A program made the translations under genes and the position numbers. The notes beneath the pieces were generated by a model. The model saw only the letters and a list, made by a program, of their open reading frames with translations. It did not search any database and was not told where the DNA came from. From Oscillospiraceae bacterium (GTDB lineage: Bacteria > Bacillota > Clostridia > Oscillospirales > Acutalibacteraceae), in assembly GCA_902786285.1 (NCBI GenBank), contig CADABX010000011.1, positions 1 to 51,831 on the forward strand: a stretch of 51,831 nt of DNA, given 5' to 3'. This document shows positions 1-8,491 of this stretch, in pieces; position 1 is the stretch's first letter, and each line of letters opens with the position of its first letter.

Positions 1-435
1 TATCAAATCAAGCGTTGTTCGGCGCCGTGCGTGGGTAAAATCAGCCGCGAAGAATACCATGTGATCCTGTCCAATGCAGACGTGTTCAAAACCTGCGGCT
101 TTCTGATCGAGGACTTCGGCAACAACTGTGTGGTGGCACGGGAATGCCCGATGCTGCTTGACGTCGATGACGTGCAGGACGTTGTGCTGGAAATCGCGGA
201 AAATCTGCTCAAACAAAAGACTGACATCCAGGCTGAAAAGATCAACCGGATCTATGAGACCGCCGCGTGCAAAGCGGCAATTAAAGCCGGAAATAAAAAC
301 TCCACCGCCGAACTCAAGGCCCTTGCAGAACGGGTGTTGTATCACGACGACGTGCGCTATTGTCCGCACGGCAGACCCGTCCTGATCGAAATGAGCCGCT
401 ATGATCTTGAAAAGCAGTTCGGACGTATCCAATAA
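1..435 (+). CDS. mutL: DNA mismatch repair protein MutL, C-terminal part (5' end outside window)
   Basis: The reading frame is open from the first base, so this is the last 144 residues of a longer protein. The fragment matches the C-terminal dimerization/endonuclease domain of MutL: an ACKAAIKAG segment near the middle, CPHGRP at fragment residues 121-126, and a closing FGRIQ. CPHGRP is a conserved metal-site motif in endonuclease-type MutL proteins, which nick the daughter strand during mismatch repair. This fits a Gram-positive organism without MutH. The N-terminal GHKL ATPase half is not in the window. The gene runs straight into miaA, a mutL-miaA order common in Firmicutes. Confidence 0.9.
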   Translation, partial: YQIKRCSAPCVGKISREEYHVILSNADVFKTCGFLIEDFGNNCVVARECPMLLDVDDVQDVVLEIAENLLKQKTDIQAEKINRIYETAACKAAIKAGNKNSTAELKALAERVLYHDDVRYCPHGRPVLIEMSRYDLEKQFGRIQ

Positions 436-457
436 ACGAAAAGAGGTGCCGACATCT

Positions 458-1414
458 TTGAAGCCCGTTGTCATCGCCGTTGTCGGCCCCACAGCCAGCG
501 GCAAAACATCGCTCGGCGTCGCGCTGGCCAAACAGCTCGGCGGCGAAGTGATTTCCGCCGACTCCATGCAAATCTACGAACAAATGGACATTGCCACAGC
601 GAAACCGACGGTTCGGGAGATGGACGGCGTGCCGCATCATTTGATCGGCTTTCTGCCTGTCGGCGCATCGTTCAGTGTGGCGCAGTATAAAAACCTTTGT
701 TACCGCTGCATCGAAGACGTGCTTTCGCGCGGCAAGACGCCGATCCTTGTCGGCGGCACAGGCTTGTATTTTGACGCGGTGCTGCGCAATACCTCTTTTT
801 TTGAAGACGCCAACACCGATGCGCGCGATGCGCTGTCTCAACAGTACGACACAGAGGGCGGGGAAGCAATGCTCGCACGTCTGCGTCAGATCGATCCCGA
901 TGCTGCTGAAAAGCTCCACGTCAAAGATAAAAAACGCATCCTGCGCGCGCTCGAGGTTTATGCATCGACAGGAAAAACACTGACCGAACAAAATGAATTG
1001 TCCCATGCCGAAGATGCGCCGTACCGGTTTTGCGTCATCGGTTTGTGCGCTGAAGACCGCGCATTTCTCTACGACCGGATCAATCGCCGTGTCGATCTGA
1101 TGGTGCAGGACGGTCTGCTGGATGAGGCAAAAAGCTTTTTCTCGCTGCCCTTTGCAGGCACCGTCAGACAGGCCATCGGCTATAAAGAATTGAAGCCGTA
1201 CTTTGACGGCAGCCTGCCGCTCGAAGAAGCACTGGATCATCTTAAAATGGAAACGCGCCGCTATGCCAAGCGTCAGCTGACGTGGTTCCGCCGCTATGCA
1301 TCGATTCATTGGCTGCCGATCGACCGGCTTTCCACGCAGGAGTTGTTGCGCGAAAGTCTTCGCTTTATCCAAAATGAAACCGGACTTTGCCCCGGGAAAG
1401 GAGGAACTTTATGA
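458..1414 (+). CDS. miaA: tRNA dimethylallyltransferase MiaA
   Basis: MiaA transfers a dimethylallyl group to N6 of A37 in tRNAs reading UNN codons. I place the start at TTG 458 (318 aa): AAAGAGGTG lies about 10 bases upstream and the protein then begins two residues before the core VVIAVVGPTASGKT (Walker A). The in-frame ATG at 401 lies inside mutL, has no ribosome binding site and adds a non-conserved extension. Other visible motifs are SADSMQIY (substrate Asp), VGGTGLY, RQAIGYKE and the C-terminal TRRYAKRQLTWFRR. The stop overlaps the next start as ATGA, so translational coupling is likely. Confidence 0.93.
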   Translation: MKPVVIAVVGPTASGKTSLGVALAKQLGGEVISADSMQIYEQMDIATAKPTVREMDGVPHHLIGFLPVGASFSVAQYKNLCYRCIEDVLSRGKTPILVGGTGLYFDAVLRNTSFFEDANTDARDALSQQYDTEGGEAMLARLRQIDPDAAEKLHVKDKKRILRALEVYASTGKTLTEQNELSHAEDAPYRFCVIGLCAEDRAFLYDRINRRVDLMVQDGLLDEAKSFFSLPFAGTVRQAIGYKELKPYFDGSLPLEEALDHLKMETRRYAKRQLTWFRRYASIHWLPIDRLSTQELLRESLRFIQNETGLCPGKGGTL

Positions 1415-2724
1415 AAAAAATGTCCCGCGACATGAAAACCGTAGTGATTATGATCGCCGTGTTTGCTGTGATCGTTCTTGCATATATCGTGCAGGATCTC
1501 TATTTTTCCTCCTCGGGCAAGCTGGAAACGGAATATATTTCGCTCACGAGCGAAAAAGAGGTTGTATCTGTCAATGGGTTTGTGGTCCGTGACGAAAACC
1601 GCACCGACGACGCCGGCAGCTCCACCTCCGTGCTGTATATGCAGAATCAGCGGACCTATATTCCAACCGTCACCGACAGCACAAGCGTGGCGTTCGGCGA
1701 TACGATCGCCGTTTCCTTCGCCAGTGAAACGCAGGCGCAAAGCTATCAGAAATCGCTGGAGCTGCAAAGCAAGATCAGTTATCTGCAGTCGATCCAGGAT
1801 CAGGAGAGCCTGAGCTATGTCAATGTCGTTGCGCTCAATTCCGAGATTGCTACCGCGATCCACGATTATCTGGAGCTGATCGATTCCAATAAGCTTTCCT
1901 CTCTGGAAGACGCTGTCCGCAAGGTCAATTATAAAATTACGACCAAACAGATTGCGACCGGCACCCAGATGAACTTTTCCAAACTGCTTCGGCGCTATGA
2001 AAAGCAACTCGCCGCGCTCGACATCGGTTCGATGAAAGCGATTCCTGTCCGCTCGCCCTACGCAGGCTACTTTGTCAGTCATGTCGACGGCTTTGAAAGC
2101 GCGTTTGATTTCTCCGCGCTTTCGTCCGAACCTGTAACAACCGAGCAGGTTGACGATCTGCTGGCCGGCAAAGCGGAAAAAACCGACGGCGCCTACGGCA
2201 AGATTATCGGTCAGCACACCTGGTATTTGCTCTGTAAAATGCCGCAGAACCGTGCGTCTGTCGTGAAAAAGGGCTATTATGTGACCGTCAGTTTCCCCGA
2301 AAAGGGCCTTTACGATCTGCCGATGCGTGTGCAAAGCGTGTCGAATCGTGCAGACGGCGATGTGGCGGTGGTCTTCAAGTGTACTCTGATGAACGAAGCG
2401 CTTTCTGTGCTGCGCAAGGAGAAAGCCGAGATCACCGTGAAAACGTATGACGGCTTCCGCATCAGCAACGACGCACTGGTGGAAAACGATGAAGGCCTGA
2501 CCGGCGTCTATGTCCTGAGCGGCAAGCGTGTGGTCTTCAAACCGATCAAAATCTTGTATCATGCGGACAACCACGTGATGGCTGCAGCAGCCGTCTATTA
2601 TAAAAGCAACGGCGAGATCGACACCGAAAAAACGCCCGATCTGCCGCAGCTCGAGGCCTACGACCGTGTGATCGTGAAAGGAAAGAATCTGTATGACGGA
2701 AAAGTTATCAATACCATCTCGTAA
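1411..2724 (+). CDS. HlyD-like membrane-anchored adaptor protein
   Basis: The 437-residue protein has a short basic N-terminus, one transmembrane helix at about residues 10-27, and a large extracellular part. AAAGGAGG seven bases before ATG 1411 fixes the start, which overlaps the miaA stop by 4 bp. The outer part contains a helical segment (about residues 100-200) between beta-rich flanks, the layout of HlyD/RND membrane-fusion adaptors. No transporter partner is adjacent. The gene sits directly upstream of yggS-sepF-divIVA, a position where Clostridia often carry such a HlyD-family gene, so a role at the division site or cell envelope is plausible but inferred. Family assignment is moderately sure; function is unknown. 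Confidence 0.7.
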   Translation: MKKMSRDMKTVVIMIAVFAVIVLAYIVQDLYFSSSGKLETEYISLTSEKEVVSVNGFVVRDENRTDDAGSSTSVLYMQNQRTYIPTVTDSTSVAFGDTIAVSFASETQAQSYQKSLELQSKISYLQSIQDQESLSYVNVVALNSEIATAIHDYLELIDSNKLSSLEDAVRKVNYKITTKQIATGTQMNFSKLLRRYEKQLAALDIGSMKAIPVRSPYAGYFVSHVDGFESAFDFSALSSEPVTTEQVDDLLAGKAEKTDGAYGKIIGQHTWYLLCKMPQNRASVVKKGYYVTVSFPEKGLYDLPMRVQSVSNRADGDVAVVFKCTLMNEALSVLRKEKAEITVKTYDGFRISNDALVENDEGLTGVYVLSGKRVVFKPIKILYHADNHVMAAAAVYYKSNGEIDTEKTPDLPQLEAYDRVIVKGKNLYDGKVINTIS

Positions 2725-3418
2725 GCAGACAATTGAAGAAAACCTTCGTTTCATCCGCGCCCGCATCCGGGAAGCTGCTGAAAAAAGCGGCCGCAGTGAA
2801 AAGGACGTTCGTCTGATGGCGGTGACAAAAACAGTGGAGCCGGTTTTCATCAATCATGCAATCGCCTGCGGCATCGATCTGATCGGCGAAAACAAGGTGC
2901 AGGAGTTCCTCGGAAAACAGGAATATCTGAATCTTGACGGCGTTGAGGCTCATCTGATCGGACATCTGCAGACCAATAAAGTGCGCCAGATTGTGCCGCA
3001 CGTCTCCATGATCCAGTCGGTCGACAGCCTGAAGCTTGCTAATGAGATTGAAAAGCAGTGTGCAAAAATCGACAAGGTCATGGATTGTCTTGTGGAGGTC
3101 AATATTGCCGGCGAAGAAAATAAGACCGGACTGCCGCCGGAAGAACTCGAGCCGTTGCTTGCCGAAATGGCCAAAATGGAGCATGTGCATGTGCGCGGAT
3201 TGATGACGGTTCCGCCGATTTGCCCGGAAAAAGAAAAATTATGTGCATATTTTCAAAAAATGCACGCAATGTTTGTTGACATCGGGCATAAAAATATAGA
3301 TAATATAGATATGCAGATTTTGTCGATGGGTATGTCCTCGGATTATGTTGAGGCCATCGAGTGCGGCGCGAACCTTGTTCGTGTCGGCTCGTCCATCTTC
3401 GGACCCAGATTATACTGA
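2693..3418 (+). CDS. yggS: YggS/PLPBP family pyridoxal phosphate homeostasis protein
   Basis: A PLP-binding single-barrel protein of 241 aa that carries PLP without known catalysis and keeps free PLP and amino-acid pools balanced. The PLP lysine is K46 in LMAVTKT. Family landmarks follow: IGENKVQE, HLIGHLQTNK, EVNIAGEENKTGL, MGMSSDY and the phosphate-binding end VRVGSSIFGPR. The start at 2693 lies inside the 3' end of the adaptor gene (32-bp overlap) and is preceded by AAAGGAAAG. Linkage of yggS with sepF is widespread in Gram-positive bacteria (B. subtilis ylmE-sepF), so the gene belongs to the division cluster. Confidence 0.93.
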   Translation: MTEKLSIPSRKQTIEENLRFIRARIREAAEKSGRSEKDVRLMAVTKTVEPVFINHAIACGIDLIGENKVQEFLGKQEYLNLDGVEAHLIGHLQTNKVRQIVPHVSMIQSVDSLKLANEIEKQCAKIDKVMDCLVEVNIAGEENKTGLPPEELEPLLAEMAKMEHVHVRGLMTVPPICPEKEKLCAYFQKMHAMFVDIGHKNIDNIDMQILSMGMSSDYVEAIECGANLVRVGSSIFGPRLY

Positions 3419-3444
3419 AACAAGAAAGCGGAGGATAGAGAAAT

Positions 3445-4041
3445 ATGAAAGACAATTTTTTCAAATCGCTGAAGGACAATGTGAAAAACGCATTTACGTT
3501 CCAGGACGAAGACGACTATTACGATGACGACGAATACCTGGACGAAGAAGACGCCTATGAACAGGAGCAGCCTGCGCCTGCGCCCAAGGCTGCCGCACCG
3601 AAAACCGCGCCCAAGAGCGCCCAGAGCTACCAGAACTACGGTGCGTCTTCCCAGTATCAGGCGGCCGCTTATGAGCCCTACGGCGCCCAGAGCGAAGCCG
3701 GCTCTGCCAAGAGCAAAAAGAGCAACGCCAATATCTATAACATGAACAACGCGAAAGCGGCTCAGAAGCTGAAGGTTGCGCTGTTTGTGCTTGAAGATAT
3801 GGACGATGCGCGCAATGTTGCCGACTGCATGATCGATCGCGGCGTTGTAACAATCTGCGACATGTCCAAGATCTCTGTTGCCGAAGAACGCCGTGTGCTG
3901 GATTTCCTTGACGGCGTCAAATATGTTTGCAATTCCAAGATCGAAAATATCTCCGAACATATTTATCTGATTGTGCCTGAAGCTGCCGAACTGTCCGGAG
4001 ACTTCTTCAGCCAGGTGGATTCCACCTCGTTTTACGGCTGA
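3445..4041 (+). CDS. sepF: Cell division protein SepF
   Basis: SepF anchors and bundles FtsZ filaments at the division septum. The 198-aa product has the expected three parts. An amphipathic membrane-binding N-terminal helix spans about residues 1-18. A long acidic linker rich in Asp/Glu, Pro, Ala and Gln covers residues 25-100. The C-terminal SepF fold follows (residues about 108-190, with VLEDMDDARNVADCMIDRG and VLDFLDGVKYV). It starts at ATG 3445 behind GCGGAGG. The linker is longer and more acidic than in B. subtilis SepF. It lies between yggS and divIVA, as in many Firmicutes. Confidence 0.92.
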   Translation: MKDNFFKSLKDNVKNAFTFQDEDDYYDDDEYLDEEDAYEQEQPAPAPKAAAPKTAPKSAQSYQNYGASSQYQAAAYEPYGAQSEAGSAKSKKSNANIYNMNNAKAAQKLKVALFVLEDMDDARNVADCMIDRGVVTICDMSKISVAEERRVLDFLDGVKYVCNSKIENISEHIYLIVPEAAELSGDFFSQVDSTSFYG

Positions 4042-4080
4042 TCCGACGATTAAAAACAAGGATATCAGGAGGAATGGAAC

Positions 4081-5367
4081 ATGATCTCACCCAATCAGAT
4101 TAAGATGCAGACCTTCACATCGGCAGGTCGCGGCGCCTACCGTGCCGCAGACGTCGATGCGTTTATGCAGGAAATATACATCAGCTATACCGAACTGCTT
4201 TCTGAAAATGCCTCGATGAAAAAGAAGTTTGCGTCGCTTTCTTCCATCATCGACGAATATAACGCCGGTAAAAATGCCATCGCCACCGCGCTGGTTAAGG
4301 CGCAGGCCGTGGCGGATGAAACCATGCGTACAGCGAAAGCCGACGCGCAGTCGATTGTGTCCGACGCGAAAGAGGAGGCAAACAGCATTCTGAACGAATC
4401 GCAGCAGCAGGCCGAAGCTTATGCGCGCGAAAAGAAAGAGACCGCCGACGCCTATTTTGCACGTGCCGAACACGAGCTGCAGCGCGTGATGGCAGAAGCG
4501 AAGGAGCAAAGCGAAAAATATGTGGCCGAAGTCAATGCGCAGGCGAGCGCTGTGATTGCCGACGCCAACGAAAAGGCGGCAACCATTGTTGGCGCGGCCT
4601 ACAAGGATGCAAAGATCGCCAAGGAAAAGACCGCCGAAATTATCGAGCGTGCCAATGTCGAAATCGAAACAACGCGCAACGAGATCCTCGCGTTCAAAAA
4701 ATCCGCACTGCGCATGCTGTCCGCGCTTGTACCGCAGGTGGAGGGCATCGATCCGAACGCGTATGCCGCGTCCGGCCTTGACGCCGAAACGCAGGTGCCC
4801 GTCCTGGAAGCGAATCACGAAACCGCTCCGGTGTTTCAATTGACCGAGGTCGAGGATGCCGCGCCGGCAGCCGAGAAGGAAGAGACGCCGGTTACGCCGG
4901 AAGCACCCGCTGCAGCCGGGGGTGATTTCGATCTTGCCGCGCAGGACGATCTGATTGCAAAGATGAAATCGATCCTGAACGAAGATATTCCAAAAGCGCA
5001 GATGCCCGCACAGCAGTCGCTGTTCGATGCGCCGACCATGCCGTCCTATCAGCCCTATGTTCCTGTTCAGGAGGAGCTTTCGCAGGAAATCTATGACGCT
5101 GATGATGAAGGTGAAGATCTCCCGGACTTTGAAGAGATCGAGCCGGTTGAAGAAGAACCCGCCGTGACGGCAGCCGACGCTGACGATGAGCCGCTGCCGG
5201 ACGACGAAAGCGATGCTGCGGATACCGAGGATGACGATATATACGCAGTTGAAGACGGTGATGATGACGAGGACGATGACGAGGATGAGGACGATGACGA
5301 ACCGCACGAGCCGTTCAAATTCCGTCTGACTAAAAATTTCGACATCTTCGACGACGATAACGATTAA
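4081..5367 (+). CDS. divIVA: DivIVA domain-containing cell division/polarity protein with long acidic tail
   Basis: The N-terminal 60 residues (start MISPNQIKMQTF, then GAYRAADVDAFMQEI) match the lipid-binding DivIVA domain that recognises curved membrane at septa and poles. Residues about 30-220 are an almost continuous Ala/Glu/Lys-rich coiled coil. The remaining half differs from the classical ~160-aa protein: a Pro/Ala linker, then a strongly acidic stretch (about residues 335-410, runs of Asp and Glu encoded by GAY/GAR triplets), closing with KFRLTKNFDIFDDDND. At 428 aa it is much longer than B. subtilis DivIVA. AGGAGGAA precedes ATG 4081. It is likely co-transcribed with sepF and lspA. 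Confidence 0.88.
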   Translation: MISPNQIKMQTFTSAGRGAYRAADVDAFMQEIYISYTELLSENASMKKKFASLSSIIDEYNAGKNAIATALVKAQAVADETMRTAKADAQSIVSDAKEEANSILNESQQQAEAYAREKKETADAYFARAEHELQRVMAEAKEQSEKYVAEVNAQASAVIADANEKAATIVGAAYKDAKIAKEKTAEIIERANVEIETTRNEILAFKKSALRMLSALVPQVEGIDPNAYAASGLDAETQVPVLEANHETAPVFQLTEVEDAAPAAEKEETPVTPEAPAAAGGDFDLAAQDDLIAKMKSILNEDIPKAQMPAQQSLFDAPTMPSYQPYVPVQEELSQEIYDADDEGEDLPDFEEIEPVEEEPAVTAADADDEPLPDDESDAADTEDDDIYAVEDGDDDEDDDEDEDDDEPHEPFKFRLTKNFDIFDDDND

Positions 5368-5377
5368 GAGGCTTTTT

Positions 5378-5863
5378 ATGCTCGCAGGTTTTACTTTGCT
5401 GTCGGTGCTGGTCCTGACCGGTGCCGATCAGCTTTTGAAGGTGCTTGTGGTGCGCCATCTGAAAGGCAGCGATCCGCTGGTGCTGATCCCGAAGGTGCTG
5501 CAGTTGCATTATACCGAAAACGACGGCGCCATGATGGGCATGCTGCAGGGAAGGACCACGCTGATGGTCTTGCTTGCGCTTGCCGTTTTTGTTGTTTTGC
5601 TGTATGTGATCTTTTCCAAAAAGATCCGCTTCGGCCTGGTCTATTGTGCGCTGGTCGGCGTGTTGGCCGGAGGCCTGGGCAATTTAATTGACCGTATCTT
5701 CCGCGGATTCGTCGTGGACTATATCGAAGTGCTGTTCGTCCGGTTTTATATTTTCAACTTTGCGGATTGCCTGATCACGGTCGGCGCCTTTGCGATCATC
5801 ATCTACGAACTCTATGATCTGGTGCGCCAGCGCAAAACGCAGAAGGAACAGACCGATGGTTGA
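5378..5863 (+). CDS. lspA: Lipoprotein signal peptidase (signal peptidase II)
   Basis: An integral membrane aspartyl protease that removes signal peptides from diacylglyceryl-modified prolipoproteins. The 161-aa length and four hydrophobic helices are typical. The catalytic pair is visible as D114 in FVVDYI and D130 in FNFADC; GNLIDR and the early ADQLLK and ENDGAMMGML stretches are family landmarks. ENDGAMMG differs slightly from the usual ENxGAAFG. The gene starts 10 bp after divIVA and overlaps the next gene by 8 bp. The lspA-rluD order is common in Firmicutes. A DUF4358 lipoprotein later in the window is a potential substrate. Confidence 0.93.
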   Translation: MLAGFTLLSVLVLTGADQLLKVLVVRHLKGSDPLVLIPKVLQLHYTENDGAMMGMLQGRTTLMVLLALAVFVVLLYVIFSKKIRFGLVYCALVGVLAGGLGNLIDRIFRGFVVDYIEVLFVRFYIFNFADCLITVGAFAIIIYELYDLVRQRKTQKEQTDG

Positions 5864-6776
5864 CGCTTTTATTTTTACTGTTGACGATACGCAGGCAGGG
5901 GAGAGAATCGACAAATTCCTGTGTGCCAACATCACAACGCTGACGCGCTCCGCCGTACAAAAGGTGATCGATTCCGGCACCGTGACCGTCGGCGGCATTG
6001 CTGTAACCAAGAATTATAAGGTCCGCCCCGACGACAAGATCGCCGTGCAGATGCCGCAGAACCGTGAGCTCGATGTGGAACCACAGAATATTCCGCTGGA
6101 TATCCGGTATGAAGACGACGATTTGCTTGTTGTCAACAAGCCAAAGGGCATGGTCGTCCATCCGGCGCCCGGCAACCCGGACGGCACACTTGTCAATGCG
6201 CTGCTGTATCACTGCAAAGGCTCCCTGTCCGGCATCAACGGTGTGATACGTCCGGGCATCGTGCACCGGATCGACAAGGACACAAGCGGTCTGCTGATTG
6301 TGGCGAAGACCGATTTCGCCCACCTTTCCCTTGCCGAACAGATTGCGGCGCATTCCTTTTCGCGTGAGTATCAGACCGTTGTCTACGGCCGTATGAACAC
6401 CGAATCCGGCACGGTCGACGCGCCGATCGGCCGCCACCCGACCGACCGCAAAAAGATGGCGGTCACCCAAAAGAATTCCAAACACGCGGTCACGCACTTT
6501 TTCGTGGAAACACAATACCGAGATTTCACCCATTTGCGCGTGCAGCTGGAAACCGGACGCACCCATCAAATCCGCGTCCACATGGCCTATATCGGTCATC
6601 CGGTTGCCGGCGACCCGGTCTACGGCCCGAAAAAGGTCATTACGTCGCTCGGCGGCCAGTGTCTGCATGCCGGTCATATCGGCTTCAAACACCCGCGTAC
6701 CAGACAAAAAATTGAAATTGACAGCGAACTGCCCGAATACTTCGAGGCTTTTTTAAAGGGGTTGCGCTATGAATAA
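5856..6776 (+). CDS. rluD: RluA/RluD family 23S rRNA pseudouridine synthase
   Basis: The 306-aa protein combines an N-terminal S4 RNA-binding domain (about residues 15-62) with a pseudouridine synthase domain. The catalytic aspartate is D140 in HRIDKDTSG. NKPKGMVVHP and LETGRTHQIRVHMA are further family motifs. It isomerises uridines in large-subunit rRNA; the exact target cannot be read from sequence, so the rluD symbol reflects family membership. ATG 5856 is chosen because AGAAGGAA precedes it and the S4 domain follows immediately. An upstream in-frame start would lie deep inside lspA. The 8-bp overlap with lspA suggests coupling. Confidence 0.9.
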   Translation: MVDAFIFTVDDTQAGERIDKFLCANITTLTRSAVQKVIDSGTVTVGGIAVTKNYKVRPDDKIAVQMPQNRELDVEPQNIPLDIRYEDDDLLVVNKPKGMVVHPAPGNPDGTLVNALLYHCKGSLSGINGVIRPGIVHRIDKDTSGLLIVAKTDFAHLSLAEQIAAHSFSREYQTVVYGRMNTESGTVDAPIGRHPTDRKKMAVTQKNSKHAVTHFFVETQYRDFTHLRVQLETGRTHQIRVHMAYIGHPVAGDPVYGPKKVITSLGGQCLHAGHIGFKHPRTRQKIEIDSELPEYFEAFLKGLRYE

Positions 6777-7611
6777 ACCACAGTCCTTATCCGGGTGGCT
6801 TCTGGCGTCCGATATTGACGGAACGCTCAACGATAAACGCCGCCATCTGCCGTCGCGCAACCGCCATGCCATCCGGCGGTTCGTCTATGACTGCGGCGGC
6901 ACCATGATCCTCGCGTCCGGTCGCTCGATCGCTTCGATGCGGCGGCACTTTGAAAAATTGCATCTCAACAGCGGCTATGCCGTGTTTTTGAACGGCGCCG
7001 GTGTATATGATTATAAAAACGAACAGATCCTATGGAAGCATTGTATTGACAGAGAAACCGAACAGATCATCCGCGACGCTGTCAAAAAGTATTCCTCCGT
7101 GCGCGTGCAGATTGTCACCTGCACGCAGGTGCGCATGGTACGGCCGGATATTGCCGCGCTGATTCTGGCGTTGTCCAGCAGACTGGAGCGCAAGTATTAT
7201 AAAAAGATCGACGATCTGCCGGGCGGCGACTGGTGCAAGGTGATCTTCACCGGCCCGACGCCGATGATCAACCGCGTGCAGGAATATGTGACCAAACGAA
7301 ACAACGGCGAAACGAGCAATCTGATGCGTTCGTCCGTCGCGTCGTTTGAAGTGGTCGGCCGCGGCACCAACAAGGGCGTTGCCGTCATGAAAGTGGCCGA
7401 ACTGCTGAACATCGACCCGGCGCACACCGCCGCGATCGGCGATTATTTCAACGACTGGGAAATGCTCAAAGCCGTCGGCGTTTCCGCCTGCTGCGGACAG
7501 GCGCCGAAAAAAATCAAAGAGATCGTCGACCTTGTCACCTGCCATTGCGACCGCGGGGCTGTGGCGGATCTGATCGAATATCTGATTGCAAAATACGCGG
7601 TGGACACATGA
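6769..7611 (+). CDS. Cof-type HAD-IIB family phosphatase
   Basis: This 280-aa protein is a haloacid dehalogenase-superfamily hydrolase of the Cof/IIB type. Motif I is SDIDGTLND with nucleophile D15 and acid/base D17; motif II is ILASGRS; motif III/IV is the KGVAVMKV lysine followed by AIGDYFNDWEMLK. The large cap lies between motifs II and III. Such enzymes dephosphorylate sugar phosphates, FMN or other small metabolites; the substrate is not predictable here. The start overlaps the rluD stop by 8 bp. The near-contiguous placement before the transketolase genes hints at sugar-phosphate metabolism but is no proof. Confidence 0.85.
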   Translation: MNKPQSLSGWLLASDIDGTLNDKRRHLPSRNRHAIRRFVYDCGGTMILASGRSIASMRRHFEKLHLNSGYAVFLNGAGVYDYKNEQILWKHCIDRETEQIIRDAVKKYSSVRVQIVTCTQVRMVRPDIAALILALSSRLERKYYKKIDDLPGGDWCKVIFTGPTPMINRVQEYVTKRNNGETSNLMRSSVASFEVVGRGTNKGVAVMKVAELLNIDPAHTAAIGDYFNDWEMLKAVGVSACCGQAPKKIKEIVDLVTCHCDRGAVADLIEYLIAKYAVDT

Positions 7612-7646
7612 TCGCCGCGCTTTGAATAGAAACAAGGAGGCTTGTT

Positions 7647-8489
7647 ATGGATACGAAAGAAAAACGCGAACTGCAAAAGCTCGCTATCCAGGTCAGAAAA
7701 GGTGTCATTGAAGGCACAGGACACGCCAAAAGCGGCCATCCCGGTGGCTCGCTGTCCATCGCCGACATTGTGACCTATCTGTATTTTCACGAAATGAACG
7801 TGGATCCGAAGAACCCGAAATGGGAAGACCGCGACCGTTTTGTCCTCTCCAAGGGCCACACCGCGCCGGCGCTGTATGCTGCGCTCTCGCTCAAGGGCTT
7901 TTTCCCGTGGGAACACATCGCAACGCTTCGTCAGCCCGATTCCATCCTGCAGGGTCACCCGTCGATGAAATATACCCCGGGCGTGGATATGAGCACCGGC
8001 TCTCTCGGTCAGGGCATCTCCACGGCGGTCGGTATGGCGCTCGGCGCCAAGCTGCAGGGCAAATCCTTCCGCGTCTATGCGCCGCTTGGCGACGGTGAAA
8101 TCGAAGAAGGGCAGGTCTGGGAAGCGGCCATGCTTGCCGGTAACCGCAAGCTCGACAACCTTGTTGCGATTGTGGACTGGAACAATCTGCAGATCGACGG
8201 CACGCTCGACGATGTCAACTCGCCGTGCCCGATCGATAAAAAATTTGAAGCGTTCGGTTGGAATGTGATCACCATCGACGGCCACGATTTCGACCAGATC
8301 GACGACGCGTTCACCGCGGCCAAAGCCTGCAAAGGCAAGCCGACCTGCATCATCGCAAAGACGATCAAGGGCAAGGGCGTTTCCTATATGGAAGACAAAT
8401 GCGAATGGCACGGCGCCGCGCCGAATGCCGAACAATATGAACAGGCAATGGCCGAACTGGATGCGGCACTTGCCGGATTGGAGGCGTAA
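7647..8489 (+). CDS. Transketolase, N-terminal subunit
   Basis: The 280-aa product is the thiamine-diphosphate-binding half of a split transketolase, which moves two-carbon ketol units between sugar phosphates in the non-oxidative pentose phosphate pathway. The GHAKSGHPGGSLS start, FVLSKGHTAPALYAAL, GSLGQGIS and the ThDP motif (GDGEIEEGQVWEAAM through DWNN) are clear. AAGGAGG sits just upstream of ATG 7647. The partner subunit follows after 2 bp, so the two chains are made together and should assemble as a heterotetramer. Split transketolases are common in Clostridia and archaea. Confidence 0.94.
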   Translation: MDTKEKRELQKLAIQVRKGVIEGTGHAKSGHPGGSLSIADIVTYLYFHEMNVDPKNPKWEDRDRFVLSKGHTAPALYAALSLKGFFPWEHIATLRQPDSILQGHPSMKYTPGVDMSTGSLGQGISTAVGMALGAKLQGKSFRVYAPLGDGEIEEGQVWEAAMLAGNRKLDNLVAIVDWNNLQIDGTLDDVNSPCPIDKKFEAFGWNVITIDGHDFDQIDDAFTAAKACKGKPTCIIAKTIKGKGVSYMEDKCEWHGAAPNAEQYEQAMAELDAALAGLEA

Positions 8490-8491
8490 TT

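Noticed and set aside
401-457. ATG 401 as the miaA start
   Set aside because: It lies inside mutL without a Shine-Dalgarno site; TTG 458 has AAAGAGGTG at good spacing and gives the normal family N-terminus.
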